A stretch of DNA of 64,000 bases from Caballeronia calidae (GTDB lineage: Bacteria > Pseudomonadota > Gammaproteobacteria > Burkholderiales > Burkholderiaceae): the NCBI RefSeq assembly GCF_900044055.2, contig NZ_FCOX02000031.1:1-64000 (forward strand), read 5' to 3'. Below the pieces are notes generated by a model that was not told the origin of the DNA, made no database searches, and saw nothing but the letters and a program-made list of their open reading frames with translations. Below, one piece after another: positions 1 through 9,725 of this stretch. The first letter of the stretch is position 1. Every line of letters begins with the position of its first letter. A program made the translations under genes and the position numbers.

Positions 1-532
1 CAGCTATCCCCAGCCTAAGCACTTCAGGCCGGCCGCGGCACAGAAGATAGCAAGTGGTCCGGCAGTAGCGAGTGCCCTCACAAAACTCACCGGGCTTGGA
101 CCGCGCACGGTCTGACAAGCTAGACCATTAAGGGCACTGGTTCAGCACCAAATAGCTCCGACACAGCGCTACGCGCTGCCGTTGGGTTTGCAAGGGAAAC
201 CGACGACCCACAAATGCAGTGAGATGGATGCGTTAGTAAAGAAGCACACGCATCCCCGATTGACCCGTCGGCCGCGGAGCGGGACGGAGCTATTTCGCGC
301 CTTACCAGTCAGTTACGCGGCGCGAGGTGACAGACCGTGCGCGATCCAAGCCCGGTGAGACCTACGAGGGCACTCGCTACTGCCGAACCACGAGAGTTCT
401 TCTGTGCCGGGGCCGGCATGAAGTACTTTGGATGGGGATAGCTGTTTCTTTGGTTACTTTCTTTGCAGCAGCAAAGAAAGTGACTGCCGCCCCGCACAGG
501 GGCAACGCTAATAGACCGACACGAACACGGGA
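1..532. repeat. Large palindromic repeat element, copy 1 (cut by window start)
   Basis: Two long arms face each other: about 1-115 and the complement of about 333-445, roughly 80% alike by eye. Both include the stretch read as CAGCTATCCC, the segment GGCAGTAGCGAGTGCCCTC and the segment GCGCACGGTCTG. Between them is an asymmetric centre of about 210 bp holding a smaller hairpin with arms CAGCGC / GCGCTG (near 173-187). To the right follow a hairpin at 457-480 and a GCCCC / GGGGC hairpin near 489-503. The same element lies at the other end of the window in the opposite orientation. It has no convincing protein-coding content; short open frames across it are probably chance. It lies downstream of the transporter gene at 638-2050. 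The left end is outside the window. Confidence 0.85.
457..480. repeat. Perfect hairpin inside repeat copy 1
   Basis: Ten-base arms CTTTCTTTGC and GCAAAGAAAG flank a four-base loop. The identical hairpin, with a different loop, is at 63531-63554 in the second copy. It could form in DNA or in RNA from either strand. There is no T-run right after it, so a terminator role is only a guess. Confidence 0.8.
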
Positions 533-637
533 TCCGGCGAAAAATCAAAAAAACCAAAATCAAAAACGGCCCGAACACAAAAAAACCAGTCCAGGCCGCA
601 GGCCACTATTCAAAACCCAAAAGAACCAAAAGCAGAA

Positions 638-2050
638 TCAAGCGTGCCGATGCTCCGGCATCCCCTCCCCCAGGGACTCCTCCCGCCGCGCATCAGCGGC
701 TTCCTTCCCAGGAATCTCACGCCCGCGCAACGAGCACCCCACCGTCTCCGTGACGAACAACAACGCAACCGCCCCCACCGCGCACGCGGCCATCATGTAA
801 TAAGCCGGCACCAGCGTACTGCCCGTGCGCCCGATCAGCCAGTCGGTGACCATCGGCGCGGTGCCGCCAAAGATCGACGTCGACAGGTTATAGGCAATCG
901 CCATCCCGGCATAACGCGCCTGCGTCGGGAACATCGCGGGGAACATCGCTGAAATGCTCGCGAGTTGCGGCACATAGAGCAAGCCCAGCACGGCAAGTCC
1001 GATCAGCGCACCCGCGATACCATGCGACATCAGCGAGAACATCGGCACAGCGGCGACGAAGATCCCGACGAGCGACAGCCACCACACCTTCTTGCGGCCG
1101 ATGCGATCCGACAACGCGCCCGCGAACGGCAGCAGCACCATCATCGACAACATGCCGATCAAAGGCAGCAGCAGCGAAAGGTTGTCGCTCATGCCGAGCT
1201 CCTTCTTCATGAAGGTCGGCATATAGGCGAGCAGCACGTAGTTCACGACGTTCAGCGCGACAACCAGCCCGCCGAGCTGCAGCAACGGCTTCCAGTAGTT
1301 CGCGAACAGCTGGCGCAGCGGCACGCCCGTATGATGCTCGCGCTCCGCCGCTTCGGCGCATTCGCGGAACACCGGCGTGTCCTCCATCTTCGAGCGCAGA
1401 TACAGACCGATGAGACCGAGCGGCGCCGCGACGAGGAACGGCAGACGCCAGCCCCATGCATGCATCGCGTCGTTGCCGAGCAGGACCGAGCAGCCGAGCA
1501 TCAGGAACGCGCCGAGCGAGAAGCCCGCGAGCGTGCCGAATTCGAGGAAGCTGCCGCAAAAGCCGCGCTTGTGATCGGGCGCGTACTCCGCCATGAAGGT
1601 CGCCGCGCCGCCGTACTCGCCGCCCGTCGAGAAGCCCTGAATCATGCGCAGCACGACGAGCGCCACGGGCGCCCATATGCCGATGCTCGCATACGAAGGC
1701 AGCAGCCCGACGAGCAGCGTCGCCACCGACATGATGATGATGGTCAGCGCGAGCACATGCTTGCGGCCCAGGCGGTCGCCGAGCGGTCCCCAGAAGAGCC
1801 CGCCGAGCGGCCGCACCAGAAACGAGATGGCGAAGGTCGCGAGCGCGAAGAGCGTCGCCTGTGCGGTGCTGCCGGGAAAGAGCGCGGCTGAAATGTAGGT
1901 GAGGCCGTAGCTGTAGATGCCGTAGTCGAACCACTCGGTCGCATTGCCGATGGCCGAGGCGGCCATCGCGCGTTTGAGCGGCCCGCCCGACGGCTCCTGA
2001 TGAGACGCCGACTGGCTGGCTTGCTTCGTGGATGGTTGCACGTAACTCAT
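638..2050 (-). CDS. MFS transporter, metabolite:H+ symporter (MHS) family, ProP-like
   Basis: A 470-residue inner-membrane protein with about twelve hydrophobic segments. Family signatures are visible: the N-terminal GNATEWFDYGIYSYG segment near residue 35, the loop GPLGDRLGRK near residue 90, the GGEYGGA segment after helix 4, and a second LSDRIGRKK loop near residue 315. These place it with proton-coupled symporters of osmolytes and carboxylates such as ProP, KgtP and ShiA. The substrate cannot be read from sequence. The long coiled-coil tail of enteric ProP is absent; the tail is short and charged. The gene stands alone, and its 3' end runs into T-rich DNA (minus strand) and repeat copy 1. 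The start is the first ATG, before a typical hydrophilic N-terminus. Confidence 0.93.
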   Translation of the reverse strand: MSYVQPSTKQASQSASHQEPSGGPLKRAMAASAIGNATEWFDYGIYSYGLTYISAALFPGSTAQATLFALATFAISFLVRPLGGLFWGPLGDRLGRKHVLALTIIIMSVATLLVGLLPSYASIGIWAPVALVVLRMIQGFSTGGEYGGAATFMAEYAPDHKRGFCGSFLEFGTLAGFSLGAFLMLGCSVLLGNDAMHAWGWRLPFLVAAPLGLIGLYLRSKMEDTPVFRECAEAAEREHHTGVPLRQLFANYWKPLLQLGGLVVALNVVNYVLLAYMPTFMKKELGMSDNLSLLLPLIGMLSMMVLLPFAGALSDRIGRKKVWWLSLVGIFVAAVPMFSLMSHGIAGALIGLAVLGLLYVPQLASISAMFPAMFPTQARYAGMAIAYNLSTSIFGGTAPMVTDWLIGRTGSTLVPAYYMMAACAVGAVALLFVTETVGCSLRGREIPGKEAADARREESLGEGMPEHRHA

Positions 2051-2291
2051 AGTCGTCTTCCGGATGCGTCATTGACCCGGTGCTGCGCTCGAGTTCGCGC
2101 GCCACGCACCGCCTTGAGTTCAAGATACAGACGCATCACGCATGACTCGCATGTCCTAGGACGATCGGCACGCTGGGGTTTTCCCCAAAGCACGGGCCAT
2201 TTCTGCCGATCGCCGTGCGTCATCGCTGCACGTCTTGCCGCAACGGCCCGGCGCGCGCAGCGTCATAGGACAATCCGAAAGACGAAGAGGC

Positions 2292-2558
2292 TCAGGGTTC
2301 GGGATGGGCGATGTCCGCCGCGACGATCTTCTCGCCGAGCGCTTCGGCGGCCCGGCGGGCATCGTCGCTGGATTCGAACGGGCCGATGGTCTCGCAGCCG
2401 TCGAACGGATAAAGCACGCGCCTGTCGCGCTTTCTCACGACCTTCAGGGTGCCGATGTGCATGCCCGTCGCGTTGACCACGTATGAAGCGTAGATATCGA
2501 AGCCTTCGTATGTCCCTGCTTCGGATGTTGGCGTGGTTTTCGGCATGGGTCTGGACAT
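2292..2558 (-). CDS. Small conserved hypothetical protein
   Basis: An 88-residue soluble protein, with no signal peptide or membrane segment. The middle reads like a compact beta-rich fold (FDIYASYVVNATGMHIGTL, then RRVLYPFDGCETIGPF) followed by an Ala/Arg helix. It resembles short uncharacterised proteins common in Burkholderiaceae, but I cannot name its function. Codon use is GC-rich like its neighbours. A second ATG four codons in (2546) is an alternative start. Confidence 0.72.
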   Translation of the reverse strand: MSRPMPKTTPTSEAGTYEGFDIYASYVVNATGMHIGTLKVVRKRDRRVLYPFDGCETIGPFESSDDARRAAEALGEKIVAADIAHPEP

Positions 2559-2933
2559 GGTTTCGATCGTCGGGGCAGCTTAAGTATGAGATGTGCCGTG
2601 CTGGCATCGGGAGTCAGCAATAAGCGTTCCGAACACCGTGGTCGTGTTTCGTCCATGCGCAACGTCCAGCATGAGGCCCGCGCGTTGCTACGCTAACTCG
2701 CGTCGCCGTTCGCGCGCCCCCACGGAGCGCCCGGATCGCTCCCGAGCGCCTTTGGCAACGGGCCTGCAGCCCATGCGGCCACCGCAAACGGAAGCGTTTT
2801 CCGTGCGAAAATCCGGGATCGTCAGTGCACGATCCGAATGGGCCGCGCGGTGCGTTCCTAACCTCAAGACGGGCGTTGTCCCGGACAAATTGCGTCGCCA
2901 CACCGAGAGACAGGGCGAGGAGACCAGGCGTCG
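2559..2933. other. Intergenic region, 375 bp
   Basis: This divergent spacer lies between the small protein (minus) and the 1613-residue kinase (plus). It must hold the promoters of both. I see no convincing -35/-10 pair, hairpin or small gene. A good ribosome binding site (GAGGAG) lies at its right end for the kinase. Confidence 0.6.
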
Positions 2934-5900
2934 ATGAAAGCTGACAATCTGATTGCGGACACGAGGACGCACGGGCTCGACCCGAGCTTCCTTCTGGGCG
3001 GCGGCGAAATGGGCGCGCTCATCCGCGGTTTCGACTGGACGCAGACCGCGCTCGGCTCGCCGGAGCACTGGCCGCAAAGCCTCAAGACCGCCATCCGCAT
3101 CATGCTGACCTCGCGCCAGCCAATCTGGATCGGCTGGAGTCCCGACCTGCTCTTCTTCTACAACGACGCCTACAAATCGATCATCGGCGGCAAGCATCCG
3201 CACGCGCTCGGCCAGCCGGCGTCCGTCGTATGGCGCGAAGTCTGGGGCGACATCGGGCCGCTGCTCGAGACCGCGCTCGCGGGCACCGAAGGGACCTTCG
3301 TCGAGCAGAAGCTGCTCATCATGGAGCGCAACGGCTTTGCCGAGGAAACGTACTACACGTTCTCCTACAGCCCGATTCCCGATGACCGCGGCGGCACCGG
3401 CGGCATCATCTGCGCGAACAGCGACGACACCCGCCGCGTGCTCGGCGAACGCCAGCTGAACGTGCTGCGCGAGCTCGCGGCATCGGCGGCGGACGCGCGC
3501 ACGTGGCGCGAGGCGTGCGAGCTGTCGATGAACGCGCTCGCAAGCGCATCGCGCGACATGCCCTTTGCGCTGCTATATGCCGCCGAGCCGGGCGGCGACA
3601 CGGCGACGCTCGTCGGCGCGTGCGGCATCGAGCCGGAGCATCCGGCCGCGCGCGCGAATCCGTGGCCCATTCAGGACGTGCTGCGCGCCAACGAAGCGCG
3701 CGTCGTGACGGATCTCGATCGTCTCTTCGACGCGCCGCTGCCCACCGGCGCGTGGAGCATCGCGCCGCGCAGCGCCGTGCTCGTGCCCATCGCGCCATCG
3801 GGCGAGAACGGCCGCGCGGGCCTGCTGATCGCCGCGCTCAATCCGTATCGCCTGTTCGACGAAAGCTATCGCGCGTTCGCGAATCTGGTCGCGAACCAGA
3901 TCGGCGCCGCGATCGGCTACGCGCACGCCTACGACGAAGAGCGCCGCCGCGCCGAAGCGCTCGCGGAAATCGACCGCGCGAAGACCATGTTCTTCTCCAA
4001 CATCAGCCATGAGTTCAGGACGCCGCTCACGCTGATGCTCGGCCCGCTCGAAGAACTGCTGGCGAGTCCCGAAAGAATCGGCCGCGAGGACATGCGGCTC
4101 GTCGAGATCATGCATCGCAACGGCTTGCGGCTGCTCAAGCTCGTGAACGCGCTGCTCGACTTCTCGCGCATCGAGGCCGGACGCATCGAGATGCATCGCC
4201 AGCCGACGGACATCGCCGCATTCACCGCCGAGCTGGCGTCGCTGTTTCGCTCGGCGATCGAAACGGCCGGCCTGCGCCTCGAGATCGATATCGCCGCGAC
4301 GCCCGTCATCGCGGATATCGACCGCGACATGTGGGAAAAGATCGTGATGAACCTGCTGTCGAACGCGTTCAAGTTCACGTTCGACGGCGTCATCCGCGTC
4401 TCGCTCCATACCGGCGCGGATCACGACATCGCGCTGAGCGTGCGCGATACGGGCATCGGCATTCCCGAAAACGAACTGGCGCGCGTGTTCGAGCGCTTTC
4501 ATCGCGTCGCGGGCGCGGCGGGCCGTTCGGTGGAAGGCAGCGGCATCGGGCTCGCGATGGTGCAGGAGCTCGTCAAGCTGCACGGCGGCACGATCCGCGT
4601 CGACAGCACGCCCGGCGACGGCGCGTGCTTCACGGTCACCCTGCCCGCGCCGCGCCAGCTCGCGCATGCGGAGCATGTCGAGGCGAGCGTCCGCGCGCGC
4701 TCGTACGTCGATGCGGCCATGCGCTGGATGCCGGACGCGGCCGCTTCCCCCGTCGTCGCTAGCGACGAAGACACGTCGCTTGCCGCGACGCCGGCCGATG
4801 AACCGACACCCGCCGACGCGATGCCGGGCCGCGTGCTCGTCGTCGACGACAACGCCGATCTGCGCGACTACATGCGCCGGATGCTGATCGCGGCGGGCCA
4901 CGACGTGAGCCTCGCCGCCGATGGCGAAGCCGCGCTCGCGATGGCCCGCGAGTCGCGTCCGGAAGTGATCGTCTCGGACGTGATGATGCCGCGCCTCGAC
5001 GGCTTCGCGCTCCTGCGCGCGCTGCGCGACGACGAGTCGCTGCGCGATACGCCGGTCGTGCTGCTGTCTGCGCGTGCGGGCGAGGAAGCGCGCGTCGGCG
5101 GCCTCGAAGCGGGCGCGGACGATTATCTGACGAAGCCGTTCTCCGCGCGCGAACTGCTCGCGCGCGTGGCGAGCAATCTGCGGCTCGCGCGGCTGCGTCA
5201 TGCGACGGAACAGAAGCTGCGCGACGAATCGCGCACGCTCGAGATTCTCAACCGCGTCGGCACGACGGTCGCGGGCGAGCTCGAACTGAGCCGCGCGGTG
5301 CAGGTCGTCGTCGATGCCGCGACGGAGCTGACGGGCGCCGCCTTCGGCTCGTTCTTCTACAACGTGCTCGACGAAAAGGGCGGCAGCTACACGCTCTATA
5401 CGCTGTCGGGCGTGCCGAAGGACACGTTCTCGCAGTTCCCGATGCCGCGCAACACCGCCGTTTTCGGGCCGACGTTCGCGGGCGAAGGCATCGTGCGCTC
5501 GGACGACATCACGAAAGATCCGCGCTACGGTCACAACGCCCCGCATCACGGCATGCCGAAGGGCCACCTCGCCGTGTGCAGCTATCTCGCGGCGCCGGTC
5601 ATGTCGCGCACCGGCGAAGTGCTCGGCGGACTCTTCTTCGGCCATCCGGAGCCGGGCGTCTTCACGGCGCGCTCCGAGCGCATCGTCACGGGCATCGCAT
5701 CGCAGGCGGCCATCGCCATCGACAATGCGCGTCTCTTTCAGGCGGCGCAGGCCGAGATCGCCGAACGCACGAAGGCGCAGGACGCGCTGCACGATCTGAA
5801 CGAGACGCTGGAACGCCGCGTGGCCGATGCCGTCGCGGACCGCGATCGTCTGTGGGAACTGAGCGAAGACCTCTTCTATGTCGCGAGCTTCGAGGGCGCG

Positions 5901-7775
5901 CTGCTGCGCGTGAGTCCTTCATGGACCACTGTGCTCGGCTTCGACTCGCAGCGCCTGCATTCGCAAACGGTGATGGACCTCGTGCATCCCGACGATGCGC
6001 TCGCCGTGGCCGCCGAGCTCGACAGGCTGCGCGCGAGCGGCCAGCCCGTGCGTTACGAGTGCAGATTGAGGCGCTCGGACGGCGGCTGGCGCTGGATCGC
6101 CTGGACGGTCTCGCTCGATCCGCGCACGCGCCGCATTCACGGCGTGGGCCGCGATGTCACCGCGGACCGCGAAACCGCCGATGCGCTGCGTCATGCCGAG
6201 GAAGCGCTGCGCGTCGCGCAGAAGATGGAGGCGATCGGCCAGTTGACGGGCGGCGTTGCGCATGACTTCAACAACCTGCTTCAGGTGATCGGCGGCAATC
6301 TGCAGTTGCTCGCCAAGGACGTCGCGGGACAGGACAAGCCCGAGCAGCGCGTGCGAAGCGCGCTCGCGGGCGTCGCGCGCGGGGCGAATCTCGCGTCGCA
6401 ATTGCTCGCATTCGGCAGACGTCAGCCGCTCGCGCCGAAGGTGGTCAACCTGGGCCGCTTCGTGCGCGGCCTCGACGACATGTTCCGCCGCGCGCTCGGC
6501 GACGGCATCGAGATCGAGACCGTCGTCACGGGCGGCTTGTGGAATACGCTCGTCGATCCGTTTCAGGTCGAGAATGCGCTGCTCAATCTCGCGATCAACG
6601 CGCGCGATGCGATGAACGGTCACGGCAAGCTCACCATCGAAGCGGGCAATGCATCGCTCGATGAAACCTACGCGATCCGCAATGTCGATGTCACGCCCGG
6701 CCAGTATGTGATGGTCGCGGTGACGGACACGGGCGCGGGCATGTCGCCCGAAGTGCAGGAGCGCGCGTTCGAGCCGTTCTTCACGACCAAGCGCGAAGGG
6801 CAAGGCACGGGCCTCGGCCTCTCGATGGTCTACGGCTTCGTCAAGCAGTCCGGCGGGCACGTGAAGGTGTACAGCGAAGAAGGACACGGCACGACGGTGC
6901 GCATCTATCTGCCGCGCGCGCGCGAGGAAGAGGACCGGGAGACGGCCATCGATGCGGGGCCGGCGAAGGGCGGCAGCGAGACCATACTCGTCGTCGAGGA
7001 CGATGAAGAAGTGCGCGCGACCGTCGTCGAACTGCTCGCGGATCTCGGCTATCGCGTGCTGCGCGCGAAGGATGCGCAGAGCGCGCTCGCCATCGTCGAG
7101 AGCGGCGTGCCGATCGATCTGCTCTTCACCGATGTCGTGATGCCCGGCCCACTGCGGAGCACTGAACTCGCGCGCAAGGCGCGCGAGCGTGTGCCGGGCA
7201 TCGCGGTGCTGTTCACGTCCGGCTATACGGATAACGCGATCGTGCATGCGGGACGGCTCGACGAGGGCATCGATCTGTTGAGCAAGCCCTATACGCACGA
7301 GGCGCTGGCGCGCAAGGTCCGGCATGTGCTGGGTCAGCCCGCGCAGCCATCGGCGCCGGCCGCGGTTGACATCGACACGAGCGTGCCGGGCGTCGCGCAG
7401 GACGATGCGCTTTCGCGCATGCGCGTGCTGTTCGTGGAAGACAACGAACTCGTGCGCGCGAGCACCGCTGAATTGCTGCGCACGTTCGGCCTCGATCTGA
7501 TCGAGGCGGGCAGCGTCGATGAAGCGCTTGCGTTGTTGCGCGCGCACCGGTTCGAGTTGCTGCTGACGGATGTGGATCTCGCGGGGCAATCGGGCGTGGA
7601 GCTTGCCGTCGCCGCTTGCAGGGAAACGCCGGCGCTCGGCGTCGTATTCGTGACGGGCTATGATCTCGCGCTCAGCGATGACGAACGGCGCGCCTTGCCC
7701 AAGGCCATTCAACTGCGCAAGCCGTTCGATCCTCTGGCATTGATCGATGCATTGAATGCGGCGGTCGTGAGGTAG
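2934..7775 (+). CDS. Hybrid sensor histidine kinase with two transmitter modules and three receivers
   Basis: A 1613-residue soluble protein without membrane segments. Order by eye: PAS (about 40-165), GAF (180-345), HisKA with phospho-acceptor His359 in ISHEFRTPL, HATPase (460-575, with NLLSNAFKF and GSGIGLAM), REC with Asp682 in VSDVMMPR, second GAF (773-949), second PAS (973-1082), second HisKA with His1110 in GGVAHDFNNLL, second HATPase (1210-1330, GTGLGLSM), REC2 (1351-1466) and REC3 (1496-1613, with LRKPF). The two transmitters belong to different subfamilies: the first like BarA-type hybrids, the second the HDFNN type. No DNA-binding output is present, so signals must leave through a separate phosphotransfer protein or regulator, and none lies beside it. 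The start ATG follows GAGGAG. It ends two bases from the convergent EAL-GGDEF gene. Confidence 0.95.
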   Translation: MKADNLIADTRTHGLDPSFLLGGGEMGALIRGFDWTQTALGSPEHWPQSLKTAIRIMLTSRQPIWIGWSPDLLFFYNDAYKSIIGGKHPHALGQPASVVWREVWGDIGPLLETALAGTEGTFVEQKLLIMERNGFAEETYYTFSYSPIPDDRGGTGGIICANSDDTRRVLGERQLNVLRELAASAADARTWREACELSMNALASASRDMPFALLYAAEPGGDTATLVGACGIEPEHPAARANPWPIQDVLRANEARVVTDLDRLFDAPLPTGAWSIAPRSAVLVPIAPSGENGRAGLLIAALNPYRLFDESYRAFANLVANQIGAAIGYAHAYDEERRRAEALAEIDRAKTMFFSNISHEFRTPLTLMLGPLEELLASPERIGREDMRLVEIMHRNGLRLLKLVNALLDFSRIEAGRIEMHRQPTDIAAFTAELASLFRSAIETAGLRLEIDIAATPVIADIDRDMWEKIVMNLLSNAFKFTFDGVIRVSLHTGADHDIALSVRDTGIGIPENELARVFERFHRVAGAAGRSVEGSGIGLAMVQELVKLHGGTIRVDSTPGDGACFTVTLPAPRQLAHAEHVEASVRARSYVDAAMRWMPDAAASPVVASDEDTSLAATPADEPTPADAMPGRVLVVDDNADLRDYMRRMLIAAGHDVSLAADGEAALAMARESRPEVIVSDVMMPRLDGFALLRALRDDESLRDTPVVLLSARAGEEARVGGLEAGADDYLTKPFSARELLARVASNLRLARLRHATEQKLRDESRTLEILNRVGTTVAGELELSRAVQVVVDAATELTGAAFGSFFYNVLDEKGGSYTLYTLSGVPKDTFSQFPMPRNTAVFGPTFAGEGIVRSDDITKDPRYGHNAPHHGMPKGHLAVCSYLAAPVMSRTGEVLGGLFFGHPEPGVFTARSERIVTGIASQAAIAIDNARLFQAAQAEIAERTKAQDALHDLNETLERRVADAVADRDRLWELSEDLFYVASFEGALLRVSPSWTTVLGFDSQRLHSQTVMDLVHPDDALAVAAELDRLRASGQPVRYECRLRRSDGGWRWIAWTVSLDPRTRRIHGVGRDVTADRETADALRHAEEALRVAQKMEAIGQLTGGVAHDFNNLLQVIGGNLQLLAKDVAGQDKPEQRVRSALAGVARGANLASQLLAFGRRQPLAPKVVNLGRFVRGLDDMFRRALGDGIEIETVVTGGLWNTLVDPFQVENALLNLAINARDAMNGHGKLTIEAGNASLDETYAIRNVDVTPGQYVMVAVTDTGAGMSPEVQERAFEPFFTTKREGQGTGLGLSMVYGFVKQSGGHVKVYSEEGHGTTVRIYLPRAREEEDRETAIDAGPAKGGSETILVVEDDEEVRATVVELLADLGYRVLRAKDAQSALAIVESGVPIDLLFTDVVMPGPLRSTELARKARERVPGIAVLFTSGYTDNAIVHAGRLDEGIDLLSKPYTHEALARKVRHVLGQPAQPSAPAAVDIDTSVPGVAQDDALSRMRVLFVEDNELVRASTAELLRTFGLDLIEAGSVDEALALLRAHRFELLLTDVDLAGQSGVELAVAACRETPALGVVFVTGYDLALSDDERRALPKAIQLRKPFDPLALIDALNAAVVR

Positions 7776-7777
7776 GT

Positions 7778-9586
7778 CTACATCACGCCCGGATCGAACT
7801 CGGCGAGATCGAGCACCGCGAACCCGCTCGCATGTTCCTTGGCCCATCGCTTCGCCACGGCCGCGGCGTTACTCACATGCGCGCTGCCGCGCGCCGCGCC
7901 CGCATCGACAAGCACCGCGCCCGCCGACAAGTGAACGAAGCCGAAGAACGTCGGCCGCGCCAGCCGGTCTTCACCGTGAATGCCGCCCGCGAGCCGCTCC
8001 TCTATCGAATAGAAGCGCTGGACGAGCTCATTGAACGTTTCCATCGCGCGCCGGGCACGCTCGCGCCAGTCATCGCTCTGGAAAAGCAGCAGAAAATCAT
8101 CCCCGCCGACGTGCCCGAGAAAATCGCGCGTGGGCTCGCAGACCGACGCGAGCGTATTCGCCGTCGCCTTCAGCACTTCATCGCCTTGCCAGTAACCGTA
8201 GCGATCGTTGAAAGGCTTGAAGTGATCGAGATCGAAATAACACGCGACGAACGCCGAGCCGTTCGCGATCAGCCTGTCGATATGCGAATTCAACGGCACG
8301 TTGCCCGGCAGGAACGTCAGCGGATTCGCATAGCGCGCCGCCTCCACACGCACTTCAGTGACCGCGCGAACCATGCTCGCGCCCGTCGCCAGCCCCGCAT
8401 AGCGCCCGTTCTCCGTGACGATGAAGCCATCCGACAAATCACGCTGATCGTCGTTTGCAAACAGACGCGCGATCTGCTCCAGCGTCGAGCCGCGTTCGAC
8501 GACGAGCGGCGCGAGATTCGCGAACTGCATGCAAGGCCGCTTGCCGAACACCTCGCGATGATAGGGCAGCGCATATTGATCCATGAACGAGCGGCGATTG
8601 ATGAGCGCGACCGGCCTGCCATCGTCGATGATCGCCACCGCGTGCAACGAAGGCATCGCGTTGAACAGGCGCACGACGTCGTCGTTGCGCGACTTCACCG
8701 TGAGCGTGGGTGCCTCGACGAGCATGCGTTCGAGCAGCACCGCGTTCATGTCGGCGGTTGCGTTCGTTCGCGTGCGCGCCGGATACACCGATATCTGCCC
8801 CGAGCGCAGCGCGTTCGCGACCGGTTCGGGCAGATGCACATCGGGCATCGCGGCAGGCCGGCCGAGCAGATAACCCTGCGCGCAGGCTATGCCGAGATCG
8901 CGCACGATCTCGAGATCCGCCTCCGTCTCGATGCCCTCCGCGATCAACGACGCGCCGCTCGCCTTGGCGAACGCCACCATCGACTTCACAGCTTCGAACT
9001 TGAGCGGATCGCGCGCGATATCCGCGACGAAGAAGCGGTCGATCTTCACGTAGTGCGGCGCGAAGCGCACCCACAGGTTCATCGACGCATTCGCGCTGCC
9101 GTAATCATCGAGCGCGAATTGCGAGCCGGACGCACGCAGCGCGCGCACGCTCTCGCCAAACCGATCGGCATCGGCGATCACGCTCTGCTCCGTCAGTTCG
9201 ACGACGAGACGTTGCGCATCGAGCCCGCTTTCGCGCGCGAGATCGCCCGGCGTCTCGCATTCGGTGATGCCCGATTCGATCGCCGCCGCGCTGAAGTTGA
9301 TGAACAGGAGCCCCGCGCGCGCGAGCCGCGCAAATGCCGCGATGCACGCGCGCGCTGCCGCCTGCTCGAGCGCGATGCTCTGCTTCTCCCGTGCCGCCTG
9401 TTCGAAGAGCGCGGCGGGCGATTCCAGCCCGCTGCCCGCGGGACCGCGAATCAGGCCTTCATAGCCGATGATTTCGCCGTCCGCGAAACGCACGATAGGT
9501 TGAAACACGGCCGTCAACGCATTGGATGCGATGAGCCGCCGGATGCTGGAAGGTTGCGTCTCGGGTGCACAGAGGCTGAGGGACAT
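7778..9586 (-). CDS. EAL-CBS-GGDEF cyclic-di-GMP signalling protein
   Basis: A 602-residue cytoplasmic protein. An EAL phosphodiesterase domain comes first (about 15-255) with the key motifs kept: EGLIR (Glu43), ELTE, DDYG and EGIE. A CBS-like pair follows (about 270-400), then a C-terminal diguanylate-cyclase-like domain (about 430-600). The active-site loop there reads GGDDF (494-498) in place of GGDEF, and no RxxD inhibitory site precedes it. EAL-first order with CBS between is an established architecture. I infer an active c-di-GMP phosphodiesterase with a weak or regulatory GGDEF domain. The 139-bp leader ends close to the aromatic biosynthesis gene upstream, which is unrelated in function. 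Confidence 0.92.
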   Translation of the reverse strand: MSLSLCAPETQPSSIRRLIASNALTAVFQPIVRFADGEIIGYEGLIRGPAGSGLESPAALFEQAAREKQSIALEQAAARACIAAFARLARAGLLFINFSAAAIESGITECETPGDLARESGLDAQRLVVELTEQSVIADADRFGESVRALRASGSQFALDDYGSANASMNLWVRFAPHYVKIDRFFVADIARDPLKFEAVKSMVAFAKASGASLIAEGIETEADLEIVRDLGIACAQGYLLGRPAAMPDVHLPEPVANALRSGQISVYPARTRTNATADMNAVLLERMLVEAPTLTVKSRNDDVVRLFNAMPSLHAVAIIDDGRPVALINRRSFMDQYALPYHREVFGKRPCMQFANLAPLVVERGSTLEQIARLFANDDQRDLSDGFIVTENGRYAGLATGASMVRAVTEVRVEAARYANPLTFLPGNVPLNSHIDRLIANGSAFVACYFDLDHFKPFNDRYGYWQGDEVLKATANTLASVCEPTRDFLGHVGGDDFLLLFQSDDWRERARRAMETFNELVQRFYSIEERLAGGIHGEDRLARPTFFGFVHLSAGAVLVDAGAARGSAHVSNAAAVAKRWAKEHASGFAVLDLAEFDPGVM

Positions 9587-9725
9587 GGGCCTTTTCGATC
9601 GAACGTGCTATCGACAACCTAACGACCCGTCACGCGCGAACTTGAATGAAGCTTTCGTGAAGCGTTGCACTCCGTTGGTGCTTCGCTCATGTCCCTCTTG
9701 TCACATCTGTCACATCGCGGGCGCT

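Noticed and set aside
309..800. Short open frames across repeat copy 1
   Set aside because: They occur on both strands of a palindromic element and appear again in copy 2 with different ends, as expected from repeated non-coding sequence.
2593..2937. A 114-codon frame before the kinase
   Set aside because: It ends inside the kinase start, is Arg/Pro-rich and has no ribosome binding site or family resemblance.
3573..7847. Long open frames on the strand opposite the 1613-residue kinase
   Set aside because: They have the Arg/His-rich make-up of antisense shadows in GC-rich DNA and no recognisable domain, while the plus-strand frame has complete kinase and receiver motifs.
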